A program made the position numbers and the translations under genes. The notes under the pieces are model-generated. The model did not search any database, was not told where the DNA came from, and was given only the letters and a program-made list of their open reading frames with translations. From contig NC_067206.1 of assembly GCF_026262505.1 (NCBI RefSeq), positions 28,783,896-28,847,895 of the forward strand: a DNA stretch of 64,000 nucleotides. The letters are read 5' to 3'. Below, piece by piece: positions 41,045 through 51,132 of the stretch (its first letter is position 1; every line of letters starts with the position of its first letter). Source of the DNA: Trichomonas vaginalis G3 (taxonomy: Eukaryota > Parabasalia > Trichomonadida > Trichomonadidae).

Positions 41045-43704
41045 ATACATTAAATGAAAAACAAAGGAAGCATTTAAAGAACTTCTAGATGAGGAATTCA
41101 ATAAAGTGAATATCATAGGTTTTAATTCGGGAAAGTTTGATTTAAATTTAATTCTTCGTGATTTAAACACTGCAAAATGGAAAATAAAATCAATGCTGGG
41201 TTCATCTTCTCAATTTAAGCAAATCATTGTAAAGAAAACAAACTGTCCATATGAATTAAGATTTATTGACATCAGAAATTATATAGCGGGTGGACATTAG
41301 ACCAATTCACTCAAGATTTCGGAAACAATAAATCACGTGTTAAATCCTTTTTCCCTTATCAATTCATCACATGGGAAAATTACGAAGAAGAATTATATAA
41401 AAGGAACCATTCACTCAAGATTCATTTTATTCAGCATTAACTCAAGAAACAATATCCGATAGATTATCAAATATATCTCAATGATGCTAAAAATTTTAAG
41501 AATAGATTAGAATATTTTATTCATTATTGCAATAAAGATGTTGAAATTATGATTGACCCAATCGATAAAATTATTGAAGAAACATTTGTTTATAAAATTG
41601 ACATGCTTCATAATCTTTCTTTATCATCGAATGCATCAATGATTCGTTACGCGTTAGCATATAAAGACTTTAATCCTAACGAAAATATCCAGAAGAAGAA
41701 AATGTGGAATCAAGTTTTGAATTAACGAAAAAGTATTGGAAATATAAAATTGAATCATATAAGAAACAAGATGAAAAAGCAGAAAGGATACTAAAAATGT
41801 TTCAATGGATGATTTTCAATACTATCACGATTTAATCCTTTCATCTAAATGCAAAATGTGTGGTAAAGCGTTTACATATGCAAATAAACCAACATTGGAT
41901 AGAATCGATAATGAAAAACCACATACCAAAGAAAATTGTCAGTTAATGTGTTGTTATTGCAATGTCGTAAAATCAAATAAAGATGAAGATGTTCAACGTT
42001 TAAGAATCAATTTAAGAAATTATGCATTAAAAAATAATTTACCAATGACTTTAGATTCAGTTGAAGCTTATCACATTCTCCGTAATGGAATTACTGGTGG
42101 TCTATCAAATGTTCAACATCGTGTTAATCTTAAAGGAATCACGCACATTAATAAACTTTCATATAATCCAGAAACTAAAACTGTATCAAATGAGGACACC
42201 AACATTATGACTCATTTCGTTGGTGTTGACTTTAATTCATTATATCCTTCATCATTTTCATCTAATCCTCATGATTTCATTCAATATACTGACCATAAAA
42301 TGTATATGCCGGGAAGATTGAATGGTGTTATCATTTGTGATACAGCAACAAAGAAAGCAAAAGCACTGGGAATAATTAGAAGAAAAATACTTTATTCGTG
42401 GCTGAAGTAAAGGGTCACATTGATGAAAAATACATTAATGATTACATAAACTTTTTACCGATAATAAGAAACTTAGATATTATCACAGATGAAAAAACAA
42501 TTGGCAGTTTTATGTATAATTACATGAAATCAAACAATCTACCAGTTGACCAGAAACAGAGAAAATTAACTCAGTTAGCATCAACACACAACCAATATCA
42601 ACCATTTTCTTCTTATTATCTTTGGTATCTAATAGACAGATTTCATTTTATCATTGATGATATTCAATCAATTTTAACATTTACGAAAAACACTTGTTTT
42701 AATGAATTTGCGAACGAATTTATGAACGAAAGACAAAAGGCTGAATTAGAAGGAAATAAAGGAAAAAGTTTATTTTGCAAGATTTCACTTAATGGATCAT
42801 ATGGTTACGATGCAATGAATACACAAAATTACGCAAAGACTAAAATAATGAATGCACAGAAGGCACGCGTTGCATGTATGTCAAATAAGTTTAAAAACAT
42901 AAGAGAAATAGGTGAAGATACGTATCAAGTGATGCTTAAAGATAGATTTTATAGATGTGATACATGTTTACAAGAGGCATTCTTCACTTTAGATAATGCT
43001 AAATACTGGTATTTGGTTTTCATTTATGATTTTATGTATAAATGCATGGATGTTAATCGTTTTCATTTCATTGAAGGTGATACTGATTCATCTTATTGGG
43101 CAATCGCTGGCGACCAAATCTTCCTAACACTCAAGCATTTCAAGCAATTGTTACCGATAAAAATTTTATGATAAAAACATTTACAAATTCGCACCTTTTG
43201 ATTTCTTTTGTTTTATGAGAAATTTAAACCTAAATTAAAGAATAAAGCTGAAGAAAAAGCACATGAGAAGAAGTTATTGGGTTTAGCAATTGAGAAACAA
43301 GGTGATAACATGGTTGCTTTATGTCCTAAGTGTTATACTTCATTCAACGGTTCAATTGATGGAAGTGATTTTAAAAAGATTGCACAAAAAATGAAAGGTG
43401 TTAGTTTACGACAAAATAAACAATTAACACCTAAAAATTATTTGGATATAATAAATGATAAAGTGATATTTGATGGTCAGAATATTAATTTACAACTTAA
43501 AAACGGGTCAATGACTCGCTTAACAATTGGTAAGACTGCATTAACAGGAGCACACACTAAGGCTGTATGTTGTGAAAATGGATGTTGTATGCCATTTATT
43601 TAATAAAATGCCACAGAAGAGACAAAAGGAACCGTTAATAATGGTTTTGTACTATGATTCAAAGAGGTGGGCACCCTTAAAACATTTATTTTATTTTTAT
43701 ATAA

Positions 43705-45224
43705 ATGGATAACACAGATTTAAAAATTTAATTGATGATTTAGTATTTAATCAAAATTTTCTTGATTATTATGTTAAAAGCATATCTCCAAAAATATAAT
43801 AAAAATATAACGGGTGATGATATGGATTATTATTATTCGTATTATAAAAATGAAATTTTGAAAATATCATGATAAAATAATTTCTAAATTAAAGACAAAA
43901 TTAAAAATAATGAATATTCAAAGGGAAAAACTAAATCACAACTTAAACAATTGAAAGATTTTAAAAATAAAGTATTAACAGAAGAAGATATTGATGAATT
44001 ATATAATTATATAATCCTGAGCCGCAAAAGCAAAAGGAGCAAAAAACAAAAGGTGCAAAACGCCCAGGTCCTTCAGACCATAAATGATGCACAAGCTTTA
44101 ATTTATGATTCATTAGTTAAACCATATTCAGCCCGACTTTTAAATGAAGATCAACTTTTGGAATTCATCCTTCAACATAAACTCGAAGCGGGAAAGTATA
44201 TTAAACCTTTATATACAGCATATTTAAAACAAATGAATAGAATACATCCAGAATTAATGAAGGAAGGAATGAATTCCAAAACTTCATCATCCAAAATCAA
44301 AGCAGATAAAATTAAACCACTTGCAACACCAAAACCACCTCCTCCTTCAGTTAATCCTTCATCATTCACTTTATTATATCCATTTCAAACATTAAAGAAA
44401 CAAAAAGATTTTTAAAAAGGATTTCAAGATATTAAATAAACCAATTGACCCGAAAATTCAACCGTTAAAGGAAAAATTTAGTCGCCCTTCATTTGCACCA
44501 TATCCATATTCATACGAAATCGATCATTTAGAATATTCAAAAGGAAACGTTACTTATTTATTTGCCATTAACATTAACACCAGATATTTATATTGCATTC
44601 CGGTGAAAGGGAAAACAGAACAGGAAACAAGAAGAGCTATTCAATACTTACTAGATCATGAAAGAGTAGATAATATAAGGGGTGATGGTGATAAAGGATT
44701 TCAGGCAGCTATGACTCATTATTTCCCACAAATTAATTTTTACTTTTCATCCTCTCCATATACGTTTCATAATAAAATAGTTGATGCGGTAATGAGAACT
44801 CTTAGAGATGCGTTAGGGGTTAACGGTCAGATATACTGGGATGGAAATCATGACTCCATCATACAGCAGTTAGTATATTATTACAATAATACATGGCATA
44901 GAACTATAAACATGAAACCAGTGGAAATGAAAAAATGATATTTCAAAAGAATGGGAATATATTAGAAAGCAAATGGAAAGGTTGAATGATGTTAAACGTG
45001 AACAAATTAATTCAGGGCTCATGAATTTTAAACAAGGGGATAAAGTTTTGATTCATCTCGATTATGGAAAAACTGATAAATCAATGACAAAAAGAAGACG
45101 AAGATTTGACACAATAGCTGAATTTGTTAGATATATTAACGGCAATGCATTAGTTGAAGTTGACAATAAATTAATAGAAATTCCGATTTATTTTATTACT
45201 CCATTATATTTAAATAATATTTAA
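43705..45224 (+). pseudogene. retroviral-type (RVE) integrase, broken
   Basis: An N-terminal region of about 250 codons with a Lys-rich stretch and Pro-rich linker (ATPKPPPPSVNPSS) precedes the catalytic core, with YSYEIDHLEY, IRGDGDKGF and NKIVDAVMRTLRDAL contexts. The core ends in YNNTWHRTINMKP, characteristic of Polinton integrases. The C-terminal part (45,030-45,224) reads as a chromodomain- or SH3-like barrel (FKQGDKVLIHLDYGK). Located after the polymerase, unlike Polinton A. Not whole (several breaks). Confidence 0.85.
44067..44079. repeat. short G+C hairpin (Polinton B, integrase N-terminal region)
   Basis: GGTC-CTTCA-GACC, preceded by a decayed GCCGCAAAAGC segment; likely a worn double hairpin. 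Confidence 0.5.
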
Positions 45225-45244
45225 TTTTTTTATTTCGTAAGAAA

Positions 45245-45508
45245 ATGAGTGACAACAAAGCAGTCAAGAGTCCAGACAATGAATATAAAAAGAAACTAAA
45301 CAGAATTAAATCAAAAATATGCTATTACAAAAAGAAGTCGCAATGCGGTGGGGTTGAAAACGATAAAGAAATAATCGAAAAATTAGAAACTTATCGTTCA
45401 ATCCTTAAACTGAGTGAAGCAAAAATAAAAGAATTTAATAGAATAAATAAATTGATTGGAAGAGATGAATTTAATAAAGATGAATTTTTAAACTCTATCC
45501 AAATTTAA
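45245..45508 (+). CDS. small coiled-coil protein, unknown (87 aa)
   Basis: Lys/Glu-rich helical protein (KKKLNRIKSKICYYKKKSQ, EIIEKLETYRSILKLSEAK). ATG preceded by T-rich TTTCGTAAGAAA. Convergent with the 54-residue gene, overlapping its stop. A decayed G+C hairpin (TCGCAATGCGGTGG) lies in its middle. Looks whole. Confidence 0.5.
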   Translation: MSDNKAVKSPDNEYKKKLNRIKSKICYYKKKSQCGGVENDKEIIEKLETYRSILKLSEAKIKEFNRINKLIGRDEFNKDEFLNSIQI

Positions 45509-45669
45509 TTTTTATTCCTCTTTGACAACATCTCTCTTTCCATCATTACTGCATAACCACATTTTCTCAATTTTAGTGGTTTGTTATTTTTAACATGTTC
45601 TTGCATCATTTTTATCATTTCCTCCCTTGTTATGATTCGTGGTAAATTTTGAGCTTGTGGGGTATTCAT
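45505..45669 (-). CDS. short protein of a Polinton B micro-family (54 aa)
   Basis: ATG at 45669. It contains ITREEMIKMMQEHVKNNKPL and a basic end. Its LLT/ITR-E-E-x-x-K-M type helix resembles the C-terminal ends of two other short minus-strand genes at 48903 and 49145. Upstream sequence TTTATTTTTATCATAA is the same as before the 60-residue gene. Function unknown. Confidence 0.5.
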   Translation of the reverse strand: MNTPQAQNLPRIITREEMIKMMQEHVKNNKPLKLRKCGYAVMMEREMLSKRNKN

Positions 45670-45690
45670 TTATGATAAAAATAAAAATTT
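45670..45690 (-). promoter_or_regulatory. start-region motif TTTATTTTTATCATAA
   Basis: On the minus strand TTTATTTTTATCATAA leads straight into the ATG at 45669. The identical string precedes the ATG at 49085. TTTTTATC-like words also precede several other element genes, which suggests a promoter or initiator of the element itself. Confidence 0.55.
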
Positions 45691-45735
45691 AAATTATGCC
45701 GTTCTAAAGTTTGTGACAACAGTCACTGTGTGACG

Positions 45736-45749
45736 AGACCTGAAGGTCT
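45736..45749. repeat. G+C hairpin (Polinton B)
   Basis: AGACCT-GA-AGGTCT, near the left arm of the helicase-flanking inverted repeat; the same stem occurs at 48274-48287 near the right arm. Confidence 0.75.
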
Positions 45750-45795
45750 TGACATTTTGACAACAACATAGGAGGAAGGTAGTTATGAATTATTT

Positions 45796-45886
45796 TTGAA
45801 TAACCGAAGGTGCTACCATGTTACCATGTGCTACCAGGTCATTTAACTTCTATGAAAAAATGTGACAACATGACATTTTGACAACA
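45796..45886. repeat. inverted repeat flanking the helicase gene, left arm
   Basis: 91 bases matching the reverse complement of 48339-48429 over its full length. Contains GGTGCTACCATGTTACCATG and TGTGACAACATGACATTTTG. One arm on each side of the Prim-Pol/helicase gene. Confidence 0.92.
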
Positions 45887-45959
45887 ACATAGGAAAATAT
45901 GATGCAGTCCAAAAATAAAGTTAGTTTTAAAATTGTTTTTATTTTTTATTCCTATATAA

Positions 45960-48281
45960 ATGACAGCAACAAACAACAGCAACAACTATATCGTTTCTGA
46001 TGAAAATATCATTGATTCATTAGCTGAGGAATTAGTTGTGGCAGAAACTAAAACCCTCAACGAAAGAATTGGTGAAAACAAGATTGATTTACATAACTAC
46101 CTCAAACACGATGGAGGAAGAGGAAGGAAAACTGGTATGGCTTTATTAGTAAATAAAATTTCAAATTTAACGATTATAGATGTTGATATCAATAAATCAT
46201 ACAATGATGAACTTAAAGAAACAGTTAGAAAAGACATTTTATCAAAACTTTCGGATAAAGATGTTATCGTTAAAACCGCTTCAGGAGGTCTTCACATTTA
46301 TTGCAACACTAATTTCTTCTATTCAACCTCGAACAGAATGATTAAATGTTATTCCTGCAATGATTATGATATTGATATAATGACTTCAATGGATGATTCA
46401 AAGCGTTCTTTAGTAGTTATGGCTGATTCAAGAGTTCGCAAGAATGCAACAGAACCAATCAAAACATACTCATTCATTCGTGGAAGTTATGATTCAACAT
46501 TAACCAGAACAGTGAATGATATATTAAATGATTTGAATATTAAGGTAAGAGTTGAACAGAAGAACGAAGAAATAAAGACTATCATGAATGAAAACAAAGA
46601 TGTAAACATTGACGATAAACTTGCCCAGAGCATAGTTGATGGCATCTGTGATTTTGAAGTACATAATGACGGTGGAAACATGAATTTAGAAAAGAAGTTA
46701 CATTATTCACACTGTTTCAAGCTATTAATTCGTTACCTAATCATTTAATTAATGAAGCATACGATAACGTTTATAACTTTTGCAGCTTAACAGAAAATGC
46801 AAAAAGTAATTTTGAAAAAGCACGTAGTAGATATGCACATTTAATGACTTCTCCATTTGTTTTGGTGAAGATTCTAAAACTTTATCAAAAGGAATATTAT
46901 GATGAATATGTTTTGCCTTTATTACGTAAGCCAAAAATAACATTTGATATCAAACTTGACGACTCGTTTTTGATAACAGATATTAGACGCAAGGCTGAAA
47001 ATCATCAGTATAAAAACAGTTCTGAAGTAATTGAGGATTTATCACGTGTAATCCGTTTTGTAGATTGTGGAAATAAATATTTCATTCAGAAAGATTACAA
47101 CATACACGACAAAATGAATCAAATATCATTTGTTCTTCAATCAAACATGAAAGAGTCACTCAAAATGATTAAATTATTTAAAGAAGAAGGTAAAACAATA
47201 ACAGCATGGGATGTACTACTAAATCAATTATCCTCATTAACCGTTAAGGGTGTTTGCTTTAAATCTGATTCCCCCGATGTTTTCTCAACGTTTCATGGTT
47301 ATAAATACAACATTCTTGAAAAGCCTGATTACTCAAAAATTGAGATGTTTATGAATTTCATTAAAGAAGCCATTTGTGATAATAACGATGAAGTGTATAA
47401 ATACCTTCTCGGCTGGATTGCATCAATGATTCAACATCCTGGAATCAAGAATGAAACAGCAATTATTTTGAAAGGACTTCAGGGAACAGGTAAAAACAGA
47501 TTCACAGACATTATTTCTGAACTTCTCGCTGGTTATTCATGTAAAAACATTACTGAAATAAGTGAGCTAACGGGTAATTTCAACTCAGTTGTTGAAAATA
47601 AAATGTTTCTTGTACTTAATGAACTCAAGAATGTAGGTGAAGATAGACTCGCAAACTTCAACGCTTTGAAATCAATTATTACGGATAATGAGATTAGAAT
47701 TAATGAAAAGAATCAACCCAGAAGAACAGCACAGAACGTTGCAAACTTCATTTTCGTAACTAACAACGTCTACCCTGTCAAAATTGAAGTTGGAGACAGA
47801 AGATACGTAGTTTTAAGGTTAATGGTAAATTAAGGGTCAATTTGATTACTTCAAGAATTTAATGGATTCATGCACAAAGGAATTTTATGATAACCTTTTA
47901 ACATATTTTATGCAATATGACCTTTCATCATTTAATGTACGAATCATACCGATGACTGAAGCCAAACAAGATTTAATAGAATTATCAACAAATCCTTTAG
48001 ATGTATGGATAAATACACATTATGATGAATTATGTGCAGGTATGACGTGTAAAAATGCTCTATTCTGCAAACCATCAGACATGAAAGACAAAAACTTTCA
48101 AATGAGCATTAAGGATAAATGTGATAGGAAACATAGAAGAATAGATGGTAAACAAACATGGTGTTATGTTTTGAAAGAAGAAATGAAAGGATTATATAAA
48201 CAGGTTGAACCAAACGATAATGAGGATTCATTTACTGACGATGAAATACCTGTAAATGAGCCGCTAAGCGGCGAGACCTGA
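45960..48281 (+). pseudogene. Prim-Pol / superfamily 3 helicase, broken
   Basis: The N-terminal half fits the archaeo-eukaryotic primase fold used by D5-like and virophage enzymes: NLTIIDVDINKS (DxD), then VKTASGGLHIYC and DIDIMTS. The C-terminal half is an SF3 helicase: Walker A GLQGTGKN (about 47,474), Walker B MFLVLNEL, and a NFIFVTNN sensor motif, ending with GDRRYVVL. Such enzymes prime and unwind DNA at replication forks. Common in virophages and giant viruses, less usual in Polintons; Polinton A has none. Preceded by the T-rich element promoter. Not whole (about two or three breaks). Sits between the two arms of a 91-bp inverted repeat. Confidence 0.85.
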
Positions 48282-48287
48282 AGGTCT
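48261..48287. repeat. G+C double hairpin 10 (Polinton B)
   Basis: CCGCTAAGCGG at 48261-48271, then AGACCT-GA-AGGTCT at 48274-48287, at the 3' end of the helicase gene. Confidence 0.9.
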
Positions 48288-48338
48288 AGCTTTATAAAGT
48301 ATGATTTGAATTTATTTTTGCATTAATCCTTTCATGAC

Positions 48339-48429
48339 TGTTGTCAAAATGTCATGTTGTCACATTTTTTCATAGAAGTTAAATGACCTGGTAGCACATG
48401 GTAACATGGTAGCACCTTCGGTTATTCAA
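48339..48429. repeat. inverted repeat flanking the helicase gene, right arm
   Basis: Mirror of 45796-45886. The flank TTTTTGCATTAATCCT just before it also precedes the related single copy in Polinton A at 28341. Confidence 0.92.
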
Positions 48430-48502
48430 TAATTAATTATTTTTGAATAACTGGGAAATAAATTTACGTCAAATATGCAATTTATAAAATCTTATGTCGA
48501 CA

Positions 48503-48575
48503 GGCTACGTAGCACAGTGGTCAAAGGTGGTGTTATGGAGGGGTCAAGGTCTGTGGTTCGAACCGCGACGGCGCC
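48503..48575 (+). other. tRNA-like sequence with A- and B-box matches
   Basis: 73 bases, the normal tRNA length. TAGCACAGTGG fits the pol III A box and GGTTCGAACC (48555-48564) is a perfect B-box/T-loop core. The ends GGCTACG and CGGCGCC pair at five of seven places. The T stem is poor, and no convincing anticodon arm can be drawn, so this is a degenerate or derived tRNA rather than an assigned one. A false match is possible, but two boxes at correct spacing are notable in such A+T-rich DNA. Confidence 0.4.
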
Positions 48576-48641
48576 GTATTTTCTTATTTTCTTTGTTTGT
48601 CTTGTTTGTCGTGAATAAAAAGTGTCATAAAAGTGCTCTAT

Positions 48642-48717
48642 CTTCCACGGGAATAATAATAAAAAATTTACTTTATTTCTTCTTTATTTCTTCTTTATTT
48701 CTTTGTTCCCGTGGAAG
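48642..48717. repeat. 12-bp stem-loop with a TTCTTTATT-repeat loop
   Basis: CTTCCACGGGAA (48642-48653) pairs exactly with TTCCCGTGGAAG (48706-48717). The loop holds three TTCTTTATTT units. A related word, CTCGTGGAAG, follows at about 48,798. The noncoding region 48,576-48,825 has no gene. Confidence 0.75.
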
Positions 48718-48825
48718 AAGGGTTTTGCTGTTTTTTCTCAGCCGAAATCAATGATTTTTTCATTTTTGGAATCCTTAGCGAATGAGGAATCTTTTCTCTC
48801 GTGGAAGCTTTGACCAAAAATATAA

Positions 48826-48870
48826 TTTAGGTGAAGAGGTGAGATCTCACCTGTTTTTTCACCTGTTTTT
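48826..48870. repeat. shared palindromic motif, copy 4 (Polinton B)
   Basis: TTTAGGTGAAGAGGTGAGAT then CTCACCTG, T6 CACCTG T5. AGGTGAGATCTCACCT at its core is a perfect 16-bp palindrome. Nearly the same as the Polinton A copies. Confidence 0.85.
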
Positions 48871-48902
48871 ATGGTAGCAGTGAAATAAAATTTTGTTATC
48901 AG

Positions 48903-49085
48903 TTATTTTATCATCATTTTATTAAGTTCATCTTTAGTTAATAATTTGAATGGATTCGCTAATGTTCCACCTTGAGTCACAACACTTGCCCCGGCTAATT
49001 GTGAAGAACCTGGGATAAGTACTCCACGAAATGATTTCATTGGTATCATTAATTTAGAAATAGTTGGCTTAATTAATTTGGTCAT
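48903..49085 (-). CDS. short protein of a Polinton B micro-family (60 aa)
   Basis: Basic N-terminus (MTKLIKPTISKLMIPMKSF), a Gly/Ser/Thr-rich middle and the end NPFKLLTKDELNKMMIK. That end resembles the end of the 44-residue gene (LKLLTRQQLEKLLKPK) and the helix in the 54-residue gene at 45505. Start region identical to that of the latter. Function unknown; maybe a small virion or regulatory peptide. Confidence 0.5.
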   Translation of the reverse strand: MTKLIKPTISKLMIPMKSFRGVLIPGSSQLAGASVVTQGGTLANPFKLLTKDELNKMMIK

Positions 49086-49144
49086 TTATGATAAAAATAA
49101 AATTGCATAATTTAAATTTTTTTCTTTCTCATTTTCTCATTCAC

Positions 49145-49279
49145 TCATTTTTCATTCTGTTTTGGTTTCAGCAACTTTTCAAGTTGTTGTCTTGTCAGTA
49201 ACTTTAATTTTAACTTTGGATCAAATATTGGGTTTCCATCTTTATCTCTTCCAATAACACCATATGGTAGAATCTTCAT
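49145..49279 (-). CDS. short protein of a Polinton B micro-family (44 aa)
   Basis: MKILPYGVIGRDKDGNPIF then a basic helical end with LLTRQQLEKLL. The leader sequence (TTTTTATTTTAGTATCA) and the block AAATTTAAATTATGCC upstream of it match those of the 54-residue gene at 45505-45669, so the two loci are related by duplication. Confidence 0.5.
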   Translation of the reverse strand: MKILPYGVIGRDKDGNPIFDPKLKLKLLTRQQLEKLLKPKQNEK

Positions 49280-49357
49280 TGATACTAAAATAAAAATTTA
49301 AATTATGCCATTTGCTCTTTTGGAGCTCCTAAAGTTTGTTTCACAAACATTGAGCGT

Positions 49358-51108
49358 TCATTGAACTCTATACCATGCGAATACAGTCATAAATGGTGGC
49401 ATGTAATCTTTACTTTGTCCCGTTGTTTGTGTATATCCTGAAACGCGATGTGTATGGTTTCCTTCTCCCTGAGTGTCACTCCAGTAACAATTTATGGCAA
49501 ACTTAACGTTGTCTTTAACATCATATCCTTTACCTTTTGTCATTCCTGACCAATCCCAATATCTATGCTTATGCCAACCCGCTTGAGATGTACTTAAATC
49601 TATGTAGTGACTGTGTGCAGGTAAATTTTCACCTGAAATCGTTTTACTTCCCCCTGTTTCCTTTGAAGAGTTTGCACAATACAAAAACCTGTCGACTATT
49701 TGTTCCCATGCACCAACACCAAACATTGCTTGAGGACCTCTCACATCCATAGATGTATAAATAGAACCTACTGGGTTCATTAAATCAAACATATGAGATA
49801 ATATAGGATTGTCTCTTTTGAACTTAAAATATAGTGTAACTATTTCTGGTTTCTTCTGGTTTGTGTCAGAATATTTTTTATAATATAATCTTATGTTTTC
49901 GGGGTAGGTAAAATCTTGACTATAATATTTATTTTTGTCATCTATATAATAATATACTATTCTCGTTTTTCTATTGCATTATATCTTTTATATCTATAAT
50001 ATTCTAAATATAATGTTTGCTTTTTTGGGTCTACACGTGCGTCAACACCATAGTCATAATAATATGGTGCTGGAGCTACGTTAGACAATGTCATATCCGT
50101 CATTTCATAAACTCTTAAATATTTCTTTTGTTCGTCTCCATATAAGTTTAAGTAACAGTTGTTGTCTAATGGAACTTTAACTTGTGTACCATCATTCTTT
50201 TTATAGCTTACATACATTTCATTGTTATTTTTCGGAATGAGTTTATACCGTATACCATTTTTTAAGGAGTGTACAAACTCCCATCTAAAATATTTATTTT
50301 CTTCATAGACGGAAAAGTCACCAGCAATAGTTTCAATATTTTTAGTTGTTCCTATCAAACTTTGGTATATTTCATTCACATATTCTTTATTTGCTTTCTT
50401 CTCTAACTCATCGTTAACATAAGTTTTATCTGCTTTAAGGTCTAAACATTCTGAAACCCATCCTGTATCAGCTTTAGTTTTTAAAATCTTCGATGTCCGT
50501 TCATGGTACCATTCAACCCTTTCGATAATTTCATTATCTTTTTCATTAACATATTCCTTATCTGCTTTCTTCATTAACTCACTATCCACATATTCCTTAT
50601 CTGCTTTCTTCATTAACTCACTATCCACATATTCCTTATCTGCTTTCTTCATTAACTCACTATCCACATATTCCTTATCTGCTTCTTCATTAACTCACTA
50701 TCCACATATTCCTTATCTGCTTTCTTCATTAACTCACTATCCACATATTCCTTATCTGCTTTCTTCATTATGTCATTTAGGAAACCTTTTATGAATTCCT
50801 CATTTAAATTAAATCTTCCAATCTTCAAAACTTTAGGAAATGCATTTAATGCGTAATATCTTTGTTCTTCTGGTGGAATTGATGTTATATCATCCGTTAT
50901 CCTTTAATTTTTGAATTCATAAATAAAATTTCTTTTATATTTGATATCACTGCACCACCTTTGCAAACGAATTCAAAATGGTCATTTTTCAATACTATCT
51001 CCAAATCTCCATATTTCAACATTTGCGTTTGTTCTGCCGTCTTTGAATTATATGCATATATGGCGTATGTAATGGTCTGTGTTGCTGTGGTTGCTGTTGT
51101 TTAATCAT
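49358..51108 (-). pseudogene. fibre protein with phage-type C-terminal domain, broken
   Basis: The last 140 codons (NPVGSIYTSMD ... NLPAHSHYID ... MPPFMTVFAWYRVQ) match the end of the Polinton A fibre, and the N-terminal part also resembles it. In between is an array of 39-bp repeats (KKADKEYVDSELM per unit, about six units, 50,545-50,770) instead of the collagen run. The fibre is adjacent to the penton-like gene, as in Polinton A. Not whole (several breaks). Confidence 0.8.
50545..50770 (-). repeat. 39-bp coding tandem repeats in fibre gene
   Basis: About six units reading KKADKEYVDSELM on the minus strand; near-identical units, so recently expanded. Confidence 0.85.
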
Positions 51109-51132
51109 TTATTACGATTTAAAAATAAATAT

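Larger units (their letters stand above)
40115..43603 (+). pseudogene. protein-primed family B DNA polymerase with HNH module, broken
   Basis: Landmarks in order: a CxxC...HCEKC zinc-knuckle-like segment (about 40,505-40,600), exonuclease motif I (YITFDFETLE, about 40,735), an HNH-like module (CKMCGKAF, TLDRIDNEKPHTKENCQLM, CCYCN; about 41,850-41,970), polymerase motif A (VDFNSLYPSS, about 42,225), motif B (SLNGSYGYD, about 42,786) and motif C (EGDTDSS, about 43,074). The HNH-like module between exonuclease and palm is not present in Polinton A. Not whole (several breaks). Confidence 0.85.

Noticed and set aside
48503-48575. Calling a functional tRNA with a named amino acid
   Set aside because: The T stem is weak and no anticodon stem-loop can be drawn, so only a tRNA-like sequence is reported.
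48494-48754. 86-residue plus-strand open stretch
   Set aside because: It overlaps the tRNA-like sequence and stem-loop and has a skewed Phe/Leu composition; not a gene.
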